A stretch of DNA of 64,000 nucleotides from Pedobacter sp. MC2016-14. GTDB lineage: Bacteria > Bacteroidota > Bacteroidia > Sphingobacteriales > Sphingobacteriaceae. Where the stretch lies: contig NZ_JAJMPA010000001.1 in the NCBI RefSeq assembly GCF_020991475.1, positions 2,790,001 through 2,854,000 of the forward strand, read 5' to 3'. The notes beneath the pieces were generated by a model that was not told the origin of the DNA, ran no database searches, and saw nothing but the letters and a program-made list of their open reading frames with translations. This document shows positions 55,176-63,719 of the stretch, in pieces (positions within the stretch are counted from its first letter, which is position 1; each line of letters opens with the position of its first letter). A program made the translations under genes and the position numbers.

Positions 55176-55742
55176 GTGAGTAATAAGTTAAGCAGTTCAG
55201 TTCCAACAGATAGAGAGGTTGTTTTAGGGATACTTAACAACTCGGAAGAAGCGCTAAACAAACTGTACCTGGGTTATTACCCTATGGTGTTACAGTTTAT
55301 TTTGAACAACAGTGGTGATGAAGATGATGCTAAAGACGTGTATCAGGAATCCATCATTGTATTGTACAACAAAATAAAGAGCGGAAATTTTGAGTTGAGC
55401 AGTAAACTTAAAACGTATATATATTCGGTTAGCAGGCGGATTTGGTTGAAAAAGCTTTCTCAAATGGGAAAGAAAACCGGTAACCTGGCAGACTTTGAAG
55501 ATGTGGTAGCGGTAGAAGTGGATCTGGAAGTACATGAAGAAAAGGACAGGCAGTTTGAAAAAATGCAATCGGCCCTTGTTCATCTCGGTGAACCTTGCAA
55601 AACCATTATTCAGGATTTTTATATAAACAATTTATCCATGCAGGACATCTCTGAGAAATTTGGCTATACAAATACAGATAACGCCAAAACCCAGAAATAC
55701 AAATGCCTGCAAAGGTTAAAGAAATTATTTTTTCAAGTATAA
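55176..55742 (+). CDS. Sigma-70 family (ECF-type) RNA polymerase sigma factor
   Basis: About 188 residues. There is no ATG near the start: GTG at 55176 or TTG at 55173 must be used. Region 2 is EEALNKLYLGYYPMVLQFIL, DEDDAKDVYQESIIVLYNKI and YIYSVSRRIWLKKL; region 4 is HLGEPCKTIIQDFYINNLSM followed by DISEKFGYTNTDNAKTQKYK. This is the CarH/ECF-like layout common in Bacteroidota. The next gene, 5 bp downstream, encodes a membrane protein with an anti-sigma-like N-terminus. Confidence 0.9.
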   Translation: MSNKLSSSVPTDREVVLGILNNSEEALNKLYLGYYPMVLQFILNNSGDEDDAKDVYQESIIVLYNKIKSGNFELSSKLKTYIYSVSRRIWLKKLSQMGKKTGNLADFEDVVAVEVDLEVHEEKDRQFEKMQSALVHLGEPCKTIIQDFYINNLSMQDISEKFGYTNTDNAKTQKYKCLQRLKKLFFQV

Positions 55743-55747
55743 TTGAT

Positions 55748-56845
55748 ATGAGGAACGAGATAGAATTGGATAGTATAATTGAAGATTACCTGAATGGTAA
55801 ACTTTCTGCTGAAGAAGCGAAAGCTTTTGAACAGCTGCGTGCCAATGATCCTGTTGTTGATCATAAAGTAGTGTCGCATAAAGTCTTTTTGGATGCCATG
55901 AAAGATTATGCGGATGTACTGGCTTTAAAAGAGCGCATGGATCAGGCACATGAGGGTATTGATGTGGCTGCTTTAAGCAAGAAACTTGGCCCGCATCCTT
56001 CCTATATAGTAAACCTGTGGCGCAACAACAAGTCGGCCATTGCTGTAGCAGCATCTTTTATCCTTCTGACTATAGTTACACTTTTTTCTATTCAGCAAAC
56101 CAGTCAGCAAACTGGAAGTTACGAGCAAATGAGCCAGGAATTTAGTCGGCTGAAACGTACTACAAGTACTTTAATCAGAGATGTAAAATCCAGTAAAGCT
56201 ATTAAACCTGCAGATCGTAAACCCTCAAGACCAGGTAAATTTGGCGGAACGGGATTCGCGATTTCTACAAACGGGTATATCCTTACCAGTTTCCATGTAA
56301 TTGAAAGGTCTGATAGCATTTATGTGCAGTCTGCCAATGGCGATTCTTATAAGGTGAACGTAACTTATAAAGATCCTGTAAATGATATCGCCATCTTAAA
56401 GATTATTGATAAGAGTTTTGTATTGGGATCGCTTCCGTATACCTTAACCAGAAATCAGCTTGGCCTGGGCGAATCTGTTTATACTTTAGGCTTTCCAAAA
56501 GACGACATCGTTTTTGGAAAAGGTTATTTAAGTTCTCAAAGTGGTTTTAATGGTGATAGCCTTGCTTATCAGGTTGCCATTGATGTTAACCCTGGAAACA
56601 GTGGAGGCCCTTTATTAGACAATAGTGGAAATATTGTGGGGATCATCAATGCGAAAGAAAGCAATACCGATGGGGCTACTTTTGCTGTAAAGGCCAAGTA
56701 TCTTCGTGAGGCTTTGAGCACTATTCCCCAGGATTCAATTGTTGGAAAAATATCTTCTTCTAAAAAGAGCTCCATTCGTAAGATGGAGGCATCCAAACAA
56801 GTGTCTAAAATTCAAAACTATGTTTTTATGGTAAAAGGCCTGTAA
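55748..56845 (+). CDS. Membrane-anchored trypsin-like protease with an anti-sigma-like cytoplasmic segment
   Basis: A 365-residue protein from ATG at 55748 (MRNEIELDSIIEDYLNGKLS). Residues 1-90 resemble the cytoplasmic part of anti-sigma factors (IEDYLNGKLSAEEAKAFEQL), residues 97-116 are a transmembrane helix, and residues 165-330 are a DegP-like S1C protease with complete triad His183 (TSFHVIE), Asp213 (VNDIAIL) and Ser285 (NPGNSGGPLLD). No PDZ domain follows. Coupled to the sigma gene, it may hold the sigma factor and react to envelope damage through its own periplasmic protease domain; that role is inference. Confidence 0.85.
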   Translation: MRNEIELDSIIEDYLNGKLSAEEAKAFEQLRANDPVVDHKVVSHKVFLDAMKDYADVLALKERMDQAHEGIDVAALSKKLGPHPSYIVNLWRNNKSAIAVAASFILLTIVTLFSIQQTSQQTGSYEQMSQEFSRLKRTTSTLIRDVKSSKAIKPADRKPSRPGKFGGTGFAISTNGYILTSFHVIERSDSIYVQSANGDSYKVNVTYKDPVNDIAILKIIDKSFVLGSLPYTLTRNQLGLGESVYTLGFPKDDIVFGKGYLSSQSGFNGDSLAYQVAIDVNPGNSGGPLLDNSGNIVGIINAKESNTDGATFAVKAKYLREALSTIPQDSIVGKISSSKKSSIRKMEASKQVSKIQNYVFMVKGL

Positions 56846-56870
56846 TTCATATTTTAAATATAAATTGAAG

Positions 56871-56903
56871 CCCCGAAACTTTTCACGAGTTTCGGGGTTT
56901 TTT
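56871..56903 (+). terminator. Terminator of the sigma-protease operon
   Basis: CCCCGAAACT (56871-56880) and AGTTTCGGGG (56888-56897) form a perfect 10-bp stem with a 7-nt loop, followed by six T. Confidence 0.9.
56876..56903 (+). repeat. Left copy of a 28-bp direct repeat flanking the HEPN island
   Basis: Starts AAACTTTTCACGAG and ends in six T; it is the right part of the operon terminator. The second copy at 59545-59572 differs at one base only (G to A at position 12). Confidence 0.75.
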
Positions 56904-56905
56904 AC

Positions 56906-57264
56906 AGCTATAATACTTCAACCGGGTTAATTAACGTTTACAAGAGAAATCCAGCGATTAAAGATCCTAATACAGATATTGCACCACCTCGAATTATAAG
57001 TGCAGTTAAATCTGGTAATTCAGTGTTGTTAACTTATGATAGACCAATAATACAGTCTCAATTTAGTAATGCAGATGGAGATGCTTATTCAGTTGAGGGT
57101 AATGTACTGTAGTTAGTGTTACAGGTAGTCGTATCAATTGGGTAATAACCTGTACTGACATTATTACAACTGGTGGTAAATTTACTTACAGGATGCAAAG
57201 GGGTAACGCTGCTGTTGTAGATGGATTGAAGGTTTGCAGCTATTACGGTTACCCTATAACCTAA
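56906..57264 (+). pseudogene. Start-less, frameshifted gene fragment inside the island
   Basis: An open frame begins right at the terminator without a start codon and reads YKRNPAIKDPNTDIAPPRII and then SGNSVLLTYDRPIIQ to a TAG at 57110. In the next frame the protein seems to continue (VSVTGSRINWVITCTDIITT, YRMQRGNAAVVDGLKV) to TAA at 57262-57264. Beta-rich, like a phage or surface protein. After it, 57265-57515 holds only a possible 25-residue frame (57310-57387). Confidence 0.45.
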
Positions 57265-57515
57265 TTGACATTTATAATAAGTAATTCTTATTACTGGTAG
57301 ATTTGGATTATGAAAAATATAAAGGTTGAGAAGATTATAGAAGCGGACATTGTTAAAATCATTCGTTTCTTCAAAAATGTGAGGTAAAGAAAAAGGGGGA
57401 AATAATCCCCCCTAATCAACCACATTGTGATTATTTAACGCTCTCATAACAAATATATACTATTTTTAGGTGTACACCTAATTTGTTTGCCGTTTCTTTA
57501 CAGTCTTGTATAATA

Positions 57516-58529
57516 TTAATTGAACTTCTGTATATATTTTTCAAATTTTCTTAAATTTTCATTAGTATTTGGTAAACTAAAGTTTTCTAATTCTGGAATA
57601 TCATTTGCTAGAATCTTTAACAGAATTTGTCTAACTATTTCATCAATGGCTTTACATAAATCTATTTGTTCATTAGGTTTTTTTTTGTTTATGTTACCAT
57701 GAATGTAATTGCTTCTGATTTTGTAAGCTTCTTTAATATTCTCTATGTTTTTAAATATCGTAGAGTTACTACCTCCTATAAACTTAGAGGCTCTATTAGA
57801 TACCGTTTCCCTTATTCTAGCATTGTCAAAAGTGAAAAGTGACTCTAATAAGGCCATATAATAAGTTAATTTTGAAATTATATAACCATCCTTTCTAAGA
57901 ATTTTAAGAAATAATAATGCCCTCTCCATTCTATTAAATGTTTCATCTACCATGTTTAGGCTTTCGGGAATAGTAACACCAGCTTTAAAAGAGATAGAAT
58001 CATCAACGTTAACAGATATTTGATAAACATTTAAAATATTCTTAAAAATTTCTTTTAGTCTGTCACATTCTGAAGCATTTAAAAGCACTGGTGAAAATAT
58101 ACCACTGCTATTGGAGAGAATAGTGTCCCTACTATTTTGAAATACATTTTTATTATCAAAACCTATTGAATAATTCTTGTTTTCTAAATTTTCTACATAA
58201 CAAGTATTGGTGTGCGCTCCACCATCCTTAATGAACCAAACTGTGCTTATGAAGTTGTCAAAAAAACCGCATAATATTCTACTCATTTGATATTCATTCT
58301 TTAGTCCTTCCAAAAATGGTATTTCGGAAGATTCACCTTCAAAATAAAAAATGTGATTCATTTTTATTGTATCAGAAGATATTTTTCCTATTTCACTTAT
58401 AAAACTTTGGTCTGAGTACAGTGAATTTTTGATAACTGGGTTATTAGTAATTCTTATTGAATCAATAAAGAATTCAAAATTTTCTGCTAATTGGAAGTGT
58501 CTTATTGGGGCTACTATTCTAATTTTCAT
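57516..58529 (-). CDS. ApeA-like HEPN-domain protein, candidate antiphage RNase
   Basis: A 337-residue protein. The C-terminal part (about 222-305) matches the ApeA-type HEPN domain: YYMALLESLFTFDNARIRET, VSNRASKFIGG, and the Rx4H RNase motif R272-SNYI-H277 (KIRSNYIHGNI). The N-terminal 200 residues form a beta-rich domain of the kind that precedes HEPN in ApeA-like proteins. HEPN RNases of this type cause abortive infection by cutting RNA on phage entry. It is AT-rich and lies within the 28-bp repeat-bounded patch. Confidence 0.65.
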   Translation of the reverse strand: MKIRIVAPIRHFQLAENFEFFIDSIRITNNPVIKNSLYSDQSFISEIGKISSDTIKMNHIFYFEGESSEIPFLEGLKNEYQMSRILCGFFDNFISTVWFIKDGGAHTNTCYVENLENKNYSIGFDNKNVFQNSRDTILSNSSGIFSPVLLNASECDRLKEIFKNILNVYQISVNVDDSISFKAGVTIPESLNMVDETFNRMERALLFLKILRKDGYIISKLTYYMALLESLFTFDNARIRETVSNRASKFIGGSNSTIFKNIENIKEAYKIRSNYIHGNINKKKPNEQIDLCKAIDEIVRQILLKILANDIPELENFSLPNTNENLRKFEKYIQKFN

Positions 58530-58550
58530 TGAGTTAATTTATTCCCTAAG

Positions 58551-58707
58551 ATCTATTTCTATACCATCTACTGGTGGCGCTGCATTCGGTGGTCAAGTCA
58601 GAATCACGTATAAAAATGTGACAGCTACAGGTTCAGATTTGTATTTTCCAGATTCAAAAAGGCTTATACCCGAAGTTGGGTTGGAGTATGAATTTTTAAA
58701 GTTGTAA
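58551..58707 (+). pseudogene. 3' fragment of an unidentified gene
   Basis: An open frame without a proper start reads IPSTGGAAFGGQVRITYKNV, TGSDLYFPDSKRLIPEVG and ends EYEFLKL at TAA 58705-58707. Composition is GC-richer than the neighbouring HEPN gene. It is probably another leftover of the gene fragment at 56906-57264, separated by the HEPN gene; the two pieces cannot be aligned to one another by eye. Confidence 0.35.
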
Positions 58708-58748
58708 TTAAGGGTTGTTTACTACCTTCATCCAGTTAGCAACAAAAG

Positions 58749-59150
58749 TTATATCGTATGTGCACGCAATACTATAATTTTCCAGCTGTCAAAATCACTG
58801 ACGTCACCTCCTATATATTTAATAATGCAGTGCCATTTTTTTTTAACAGCTATATCATATTGATTTTGGAAGTCAACAGTACTTTCAACTTTGAAAGTAC
58901 TGTCTTTAGGAATACTTTCAATTTTATAACCATCCATCATTGGAAAAATTGCTGACCTTGGATTGTCAAGTTCGAATTGAACATAAAATTGGCTGGCTGC
59001 ATATGCTTCTAAATCGGTTGGATAATGCTTTGGGGTTTTGCTTGAATTATGTACTTTTTCTGATGAGTCCAGAACCTTCGATTTGTGCTTAACTTTAGGT
59101 TGACAGCATATAAACAACGTTAAGGGCAGAAATAATAAAAATCGTTTCAT
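58749..59150 (-). CDS. Hypothetical lipoprotein
   Basis: A 133-residue protein with lipoprotein signal MKRFLLFLPLTLFICC (lipobox FIC C). A Lys/Ser-rich linker leads to a small domain (LEAYAASQFYVQFELDNPRS, FPMMDGYKIESIP, VKKKWHCIIKYIGGDVSDFD) with the look of Bacteroidota lipoproteins with conserved Trp-His. No family recognised. Inside the island, so probably accessory. Confidence 0.6.
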   Translation of the reverse strand: MKRFLLFLPLTLFICCQPKVKHKSKVLDSSEKVHNSSKTPKHYPTDLEAYAASQFYVQFELDNPRSAIFPMMDGYKIESIPKDSTFKVESTVDFQNQYDIAVKKKWHCIIKYIGGDVSDFDSWKIIVLRAHTI

Positions 59151-59591
59151 TTGAAAAAATTTAGACTTTCAAATATACTATTATTCAACTTATTAAAACA
59201 ATAAAGCCACTACTTTAAATACAAGTCAAAAGATTCAAATATGAATACTTTCATTTATTATTCGCTTTGAATTCGGTGGAATAATGATGATCAAAGATTT
59301 AGTTATACAGGGCTAATTAATATTAGTTTTTTCATTTGTTGAGATTAGTTATTTATTACTACTAATATCTAACAAAATTATATAGATTTAAAATTCATCC
59401 TAAAACAGAACTTGAAAAAGGGAAAAAAAAGGGAAAAAAATATTTTTTTCTAAGATTTTTTTAATAATGCAATATGCTTTTAATGTAGTTTAAAGCCGTG
59501 TTTTATTCATGGAAAAAAGTGAAAAACGAAGAAAAATATAATTTAAACTTTTCACAAGTTTCGGGGTTTTTTGTATATAATAATTTAGTCT
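59151..59591. other. 441-bp AT-rich region without a gene; holds the right island boundary
   Basis: Strongly AT-rich, with purine runs (GAAAAAGGGAAAAAAAAGGG near 59412-59440) and no coding frame. It contains the right copy of the 28-bp direct repeat. The end of the region is the leader of the DUF72 gene. Confidence 0.5.
59545..59572 (+). repeat. Right copy of the 28-bp direct repeat flanking the HEPN island
   Basis: 27 of 28 bases equal 56876-56903. Here the left arm of the terminator (CCCCG) is missing, so only the half that formed the repeat is present. This shows the copy is a boundary duplicate rather than a functional terminator. Confidence 0.75.
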
Positions 59592-60515
59592 ATGGAATTT
59601 GGAAAAGTACCGGAAAATGAAATTGCTGGTATAGATTTTACGCTGCCTCCCGATGGAAAGCAGACACAGCTCACTTTATCTGGTAAAGCAAGGCCAAAAC
59701 CGGATTTCTATGTCGGTTGTGCCAAATGGGGCAGGAAAGAGTGGCTTGGTATGATTTATCCATTGAAGACTAAGGAAGCAGACTTTTTAGATCATTATGT
59801 AAAACATTTCAATTCCATTGAACTAAATGCGATGTTTTACAGCGTTCCAAAAATAGATCAGGTAAAAAAATGGAAAGAGAAAGCAGACCAGAATGCCATG
59901 GATGGTTTTTTGTTCTTCCCTAAATTTCCACGCTTAATCAGCCACCTCAAACGTCTTCAAAACGTAGAGGAGGTAACCAATCAGTTTCTTGCAGGGGTTT
60001 CTGAATTTGGTAAGTTTCTTGGTCCCTGCTTTTTGCAATTAGGAGAGAATTTTACGCCAGCACAATTGCCGGTGCTGGAGGCATACCTGAAAACCCTTCC
60101 CGAAGATTTTAAAGTGTTTGTGGAATTGAGGCATAAAGACTGGTTTGGCAATCCTGAAGTTAGGGCGCAAACATTCAGTATGCTGGCCCAATTAAACAGA
60201 GGTTCGGTAATTACAGACGCAAGTGGCAGAAGGGATTGTGTGCATATGGAACTGAGTACTCCCGAAGCTTTTATCCGCTTTGTAGGAAACGGACAAAAGT
60301 ATGCGGCCTCAGATTTTGCGAGGGTAGATGCCTGGGTAGTTAGACTGAAAGAATGGCTGGACAAAGGACTGGAAAAAGTTTATTTCTTTTTGCACCAGCA
60401 CGATGAAAGGGATACACCTGTGCTTGCAAATTATACCATTAAAGTTTTTAATGAACAACTGGGCAGCCAGCTGGCAGAAGTGGTGTTTATTCCGGAACAG
60501 AAAGGTTTATTTTAA
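59592..60515 (+). CDS. DUF72 (YecE) family protein
   Basis: A 307-residue TIM-barrel-like protein of the DUF72 family: YVGCAKWGRKEWLGMIYP, HFNSIELNAMFYSVP, FLFFPKFPRLISHLKRLQNV, FKVFVELRHKDWF and YFFLHQHDERDTPVLA-type motifs. The biochemical role is not known. ATG at 59592 has no strong promoter box before it; the terminator half-copy lies 20 bp upstream. Confidence 0.9.
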   Translation: MEFGKVPENEIAGIDFTLPPDGKQTQLTLSGKARPKPDFYVGCAKWGRKEWLGMIYPLKTKEADFLDHYVKHFNSIELNAMFYSVPKIDQVKKWKEKADQNAMDGFLFFPKFPRLISHLKRLQNVEEVTNQFLAGVSEFGKFLGPCFLQLGENFTPAQLPVLEAYLKTLPEDFKVFVELRHKDWFGNPEVRAQTFSMLAQLNRGSVITDASGRRDCVHMELSTPEAFIRFVGNGQKYAASDFARVDAWVVRLKEWLDKGLEKVYFFLHQHDERDTPVLANYTIKVFNEQLGSQLAEVVFIPEQKGLF

Positions 60516-60522
60516 CAAAGTA

Positions 60523-60552
60523 TTTGATTATTTAAATAGTATACTAAATTTG
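60523..60552 (+). promoter_or_regulatory. Peroxiredoxin promoter, TTTG-N18-TAnnTTTG
   Basis: TTTG at 60523-60526, 18-nt spacer, TAAATTTG at 60545-60552: a full consensus match, 36 nt before the ATG at 60589. Confidence 0.75.
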
Positions 60553-60588
60553 TAGATATTACGTTTGACAATTAAAATCAGAAACAAT

Positions 60589-61224
60589 ATGAGTTTAAGA
60601 ATAGGGGATGTCGCTCCCAATTTTAAAGCGAAAACATCAATAGGAGATATCGACTTTTACGAATACCTGGGCGATAGCTGGGGTGTTTTATTTTCTCATC
60701 CGGCAGATTATACGCCTGTTTGTACCACTGAGCTTGGACGTACGGCCTCGTTAAAAGGAGAGTTTGACAAGAGAAATGTTAAAGTATTGGCTTTGAGCGT
60801 TGATTCTGCGGAATCTCACAAAGGCTGGATTAGCGACATCAATGAAACGCAAAACACCTCTGTTGAATTTCCGATCATTGCTGATGAGGATAAAACGATA
60901 GCTGATCTGTATGATATGATTCATCCGAATGCTTCTGAGACCATGACGGTGCGTTCATTGTTTGTGATTTCGCCAGATAAAAAGGTGAAACTGATGATTA
61001 CCTATCCGGCTTCTACAGGAAGAAATTTCAATGAAGTATTACGTGTAATTGATTCTTTGCAATTGACTGCGCAGCATAGTGTGGCAACACCGGCAGATTG
61101 GCAGGATGGCGAAGATGTGATTGTGATGAACAGCATTAAAACGGAAGATATTCCTGCGAAGTTCCCTAAAGGGCATAAGGTAATTAAACCTTATCTAAGG
61201 ACTACGCCTCAGCCTAACAAATAA
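60589..61224 (+). CDS. Peroxiredoxin, 1-Cys (Prx6) type
   Basis: A 211-residue peroxiredoxin from ATG at 60589 (MSLRIGDVAPNFKAKTS). The peroxidatic Cys motif is SHPADYTPVCTTELGR (Cys near residue 48), with Arg in MTVRSLFVISPDKKVKL and the long Prx6-type C-terminus ending PYLRTTPQPNK. No resolving Cys is seen. It reduces hydrogen peroxide and lipid peroxides; it has its own strong promoter. Confidence 0.93.
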   Translation: MSLRIGDVAPNFKAKTSIGDIDFYEYLGDSWGVLFSHPADYTPVCTTELGRTASLKGEFDKRNVKVLALSVDSAESHKGWISDINETQNTSVEFPIIADEDKTIADLYDMIHPNASETMTVRSLFVISPDKKVKLMITYPASTGRNFNEVLRVIDSLQLTAQHSVATPADWQDGEDVIVMNSIKTEDIPAKFPKGHKVIKPYLRTTPQPNK

Positions 61225-61239
61225 AGAGTTTTAGAATAA

Positions 61240-61266
61240 AGTGGTTGATGTGGCCCATCAACCACT
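61240..61266. terminator. Hairpin between convergent peroxiredoxin and methyltransferase genes
   Basis: AGTGGTTGATG (61240-61250) and CATCAACCACT (61256-61266) form a perfect 11-bp stem with a 5-nt loop. The minus strand continues T-rich, so it serves mainly the methyltransferase operon; it touches that gene's stop codon. Confidence 0.65.
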
Positions 61267-62443
61267 AATAATGTTGTAGAATGGTTGCTTTTATCACTAC
61301 ATAACCTGATGTTTTGGTATTGGTAAATATCAGGAAATTATTGTGCTGAGGCTTAATTTTATACTTTTTTACCAGCACTTCTGCTTTTTGGGGAAAGCTC
61401 CTTACAATTACATTTCCTGTAAGTTCCTTTTGCTTTTTTAAATCTCCCATAGAAATCACTTCGTCTATTTGAAATATCCTTCCCGGAAAAGCTGGGTTTA
61501 AACTGGCTGAAGTATACAATTGCGTTTGCTCATGGAGCTTTTGCAAATTATAACGTTGCGCAATTAAATCAAATGCCCCACTTTTCATTAAAGCAACATC
61601 GGGTTCATACAGATACTGTTGTAATTCGATACTTACGCTGCTGCCAGGCTCCTCCTGGCCCTTAAGGTAGCTAAACAGTTTTACCTCTTCATTCAGCGCT
61701 GCGCTTATAATTTTTACAGGCCCTTCAATGGCTTTATCTATGATAAAGAGTAGTTCTTTGCATTCGTTTTTTAGGCTAACGATATGGACCTCACTTACGT
61801 TTTTGAGTTCTTTTAGCCCTGCGGAAATGTCCAGAAGGGGTGAAGTTTTGATGATGATCCTGCTACTTTTTGTCTTTAAAAGTTCCATGTGCTCTACCAC
61901 GTTTGGGAGGCAATCTTGGAGCATAAACACTTTGCCTGCATCACTACGTCTCGCGGGATCTACATAAATGGTGTCAAATTTAAGGCTTGTTTCCTTTAAA
62001 AAATCAAGACCATTGCCTGCATAAAAAGAAATGTTTTTTAAACCAAGGATTTCTGCATTATGTGCTGCTAAACCGGAAAGATCAGTATTGATCTCACAGT
62101 GCATTACCTGTTTTCCCGCTTTAGCGAAATAAGAGCTGTCGACCCCGAAACCACCTGTCAAATCAATAAGTGCTGTACCAACGGCAAGCTGGGCTTTGTA
62201 TGCCGCTGTAGTTTCTGATGAACACTGTTCTACAGAAATTAGCGGGGGATAATAAATATATGGGGTGCTAAACCATAAAGGTAGTTTCTTTAAGCATTTT
62301 TTCTTTGCTGCAATTTGCACTGCAAGTTCTTTAGCTGTTACCACTGCAAAGGGGCTTTTAGCCATTGCGAGTGTAGCAACATCAACATCCAAATGTGTAT
62401 CGATGTATTGTTGCACTTCAGCTGTTAAAATGAACTTATTCAC
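61265..62443 (-). CDS. Class I SAM methyltransferase with THUMP-like domain
   Basis: A 392-residue protein. Residues about 90-200 are a Rossmann methyltransferase (ALIDLTGGFGVDSSYFAKAG as motif I, MHCEIN as motif II, FDTIYVDPARRSD as motif IV). The C-terminal part (about 310-392) is a THUMP-like domain (KELTGNVIVRSFPQKAEVLV, KKYKIKPQHNNFLIF). RNA is the likely substrate. It overlaps the aspartate kinase gene by 8 bp, so the two are co-transcribed. Confidence 0.85.
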   Translation of the reverse strand: MNKFILTAEVQQYIDTHLDVDVATLAMAKSPFAVVTAKELAVQIAAKKKCLKKLPLWFSTPYIYYPPLISVEQCSSETTAAYKAQLAVGTALIDLTGGFGVDSSYFAKAGKQVMHCEINTDLSGLAAHNAEILGLKNISFYAGNGLDFLKETSLKFDTIYVDPARRSDAGKVFMLQDCLPNVVEHMELLKTKSSRIIIKTSPLLDISAGLKELKNVSEVHIVSLKNECKELLFIIDKAIEGPVKIISAALNEEVKLFSYLKGQEEPGSSVSIELQQYLYEPDVALMKSGAFDLIAQRYNLQKLHEQTQLYTSASLNPAFPGRIFQIDEVISMGDLKKQKELTGNVIVRSFPQKAEVLVKKYKIKPQHNNFLIFTNTKTSGYVVIKATILQHY

Positions 62444-63707
62444 CAGACCTGTTTCGCATTACAATTTGGCAGGTATGCCTGCTTTTTACCTCTAGTAAAA
62501 TGTCTTTTTGTTCTGTAACCCGGTCAATAGTCCCCTGGTTGTAATACCTGATGGTGACCAGTTCCAGGCCGGTATTGTATTTAACCTTGTAAAGTTCAGA
62601 AAGGTTGCTGAGCAGCGCTTTAATCTTTACGTCATCATTGTCTACACTGACCGAGAAACTGATGGCAGAATTTAGCATCGTATTTACCTTTACCTTGTGT
62701 TTATGGAAAATACTGAAAATATCACTCAGGTTCTCTTCAATAATAAAGGAGAAGTCTTTAGGGAAAATAGAAATTAACACCTGATTTACCTTAAAGATAA
62801 AAGAGGGTACTGGTAATGGTGTTTTTACACCAGTAATTTTAGTGCCCGGACCATCAGGATGGATAAATGACCTTACCTGCAAGGGGATATTCCTATTTTG
62901 CAGGGGTTTGATGGTTTTGGGATGTATCACGTTGGCGCCATAATAGGTAAGTTCAATGGCATCATGGTAGGAAAGTTCAGGAATGTGTTCTGTCTCCGTA
63001 AACCATTTGGGATCTGCATTTAATACGCCTGGAACATCTTTCCATATGGTTAGTGCATTAGCATTTAAACCAGCGCTAAACAATGCCGCAGAGTAATCTG
63101 AACCGTCGCGACCAAGCGTAGTAGTGAAATTTTCACTGGTGCTGCCTATAAAACCCTGGGTAACTGCAATGGTTTTTTCAAGCAATGGCGCTAGTTTAGT
63201 CTGGATTTCCTTTTCTGTAAGTTCCCAATCCACTTTAGCTTCTTTGTAAGTATTGTCTGTCCTGATGTAGTTCCTGGCATCTACCCAGGTAGCAGGGCAT
63301 CCTGAGGTATTTAACCATGCGGTTAGGATCTTGGTAGAGACAATCTCTCCGATAGAGACAATCTGGTCATAAATGTAGTCTGGCGCATCATTAGGCTCTT
63401 CCTCCAGCAACCACTCAATTTCTACAAAACTGTTGGCCACATCGTTATAAACAGGATGTTTGGGATCTTCAAAAAGATCATGCATAACGGCCAGGTGAAA
63501 AGATTTAACCTGATCCAGAAGTTCATGCGCATCGGCATCACCGTAAATATAGGCTTTAACCAGGGCTTCGAGTTTATCGGTGATTTTGCCCATGGCAGAC
63601 ACCACAATCAGCAAGTGGGTTGGTGATGAATTTTTGATGATTTGAGCAACGTTTTTTACTGATACGGCATTTGCCACGGATGCTCCGCCAAATTTATATA
63701 CTTCCAT
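62436..63707 (-). CDS. lysC: Aspartate kinase, monofunctional
   Basis: A 423-residue aspartokinase that phosphorylates aspartate in lysine/threonine/methionine synthesis. Kinase motifs: MEVYKFGGASVANAVSVKN, TQGFIGSTSENFTTTLGRDGSDYSAALF, IWKDVPGVLNADP and ELSYHDAIELTYYGANVIHP. The C-terminal ACT region is shortened and diverged (VNTMLNSAISFSVSVDNDDV), so the usual allosteric control may differ. It is followed by the THUMP-like methyltransferase gene. Confidence 0.93.
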   Translation of the reverse strand: MEVYKFGGASVANAVSVKNVAQIIKNSSPTHLLIVVSAMGKITDKLEALVKAYIYGDADAHELLDQVKSFHLAVMHDLFEDPKHPVYNDVANSFVEIEWLLEEEPNDAPDYIYDQIVSIGEIVSTKILTAWLNTSGCPATWVDARNYIRTDNTYKEAKVDWELTEKEIQTKLAPLLEKTIAVTQGFIGSTSENFTTTLGRDGSDYSAALFSAGLNANALTIWKDVPGVLNADPKWFTETEHIPELSYHDAIELTYYGANVIHPKTIKPLQNRNIPLQVRSFIHPDGPGTKITGVKTPLPVPSFIFKVNQVLISIFPKDFSFIIEENLSDIFSIFHKHKVKVNTMLNSAISFSVSVDNDDVKIKALLSNLSELYKVKYNTGLELVTIRYYNQGTIDRVTEQKDILLEVKSRHTCQIVMRNRSGE

Positions 63708-63719
63708 ACGCTACTACAA

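Noticed and set aside
57310..57387. 25-residue open frame (MKNIKVEKIIEADIVKIIRF start)
   Set aside because: Too short, no promoter or partner, and located in a patch of gene debris; not supported as a gene.
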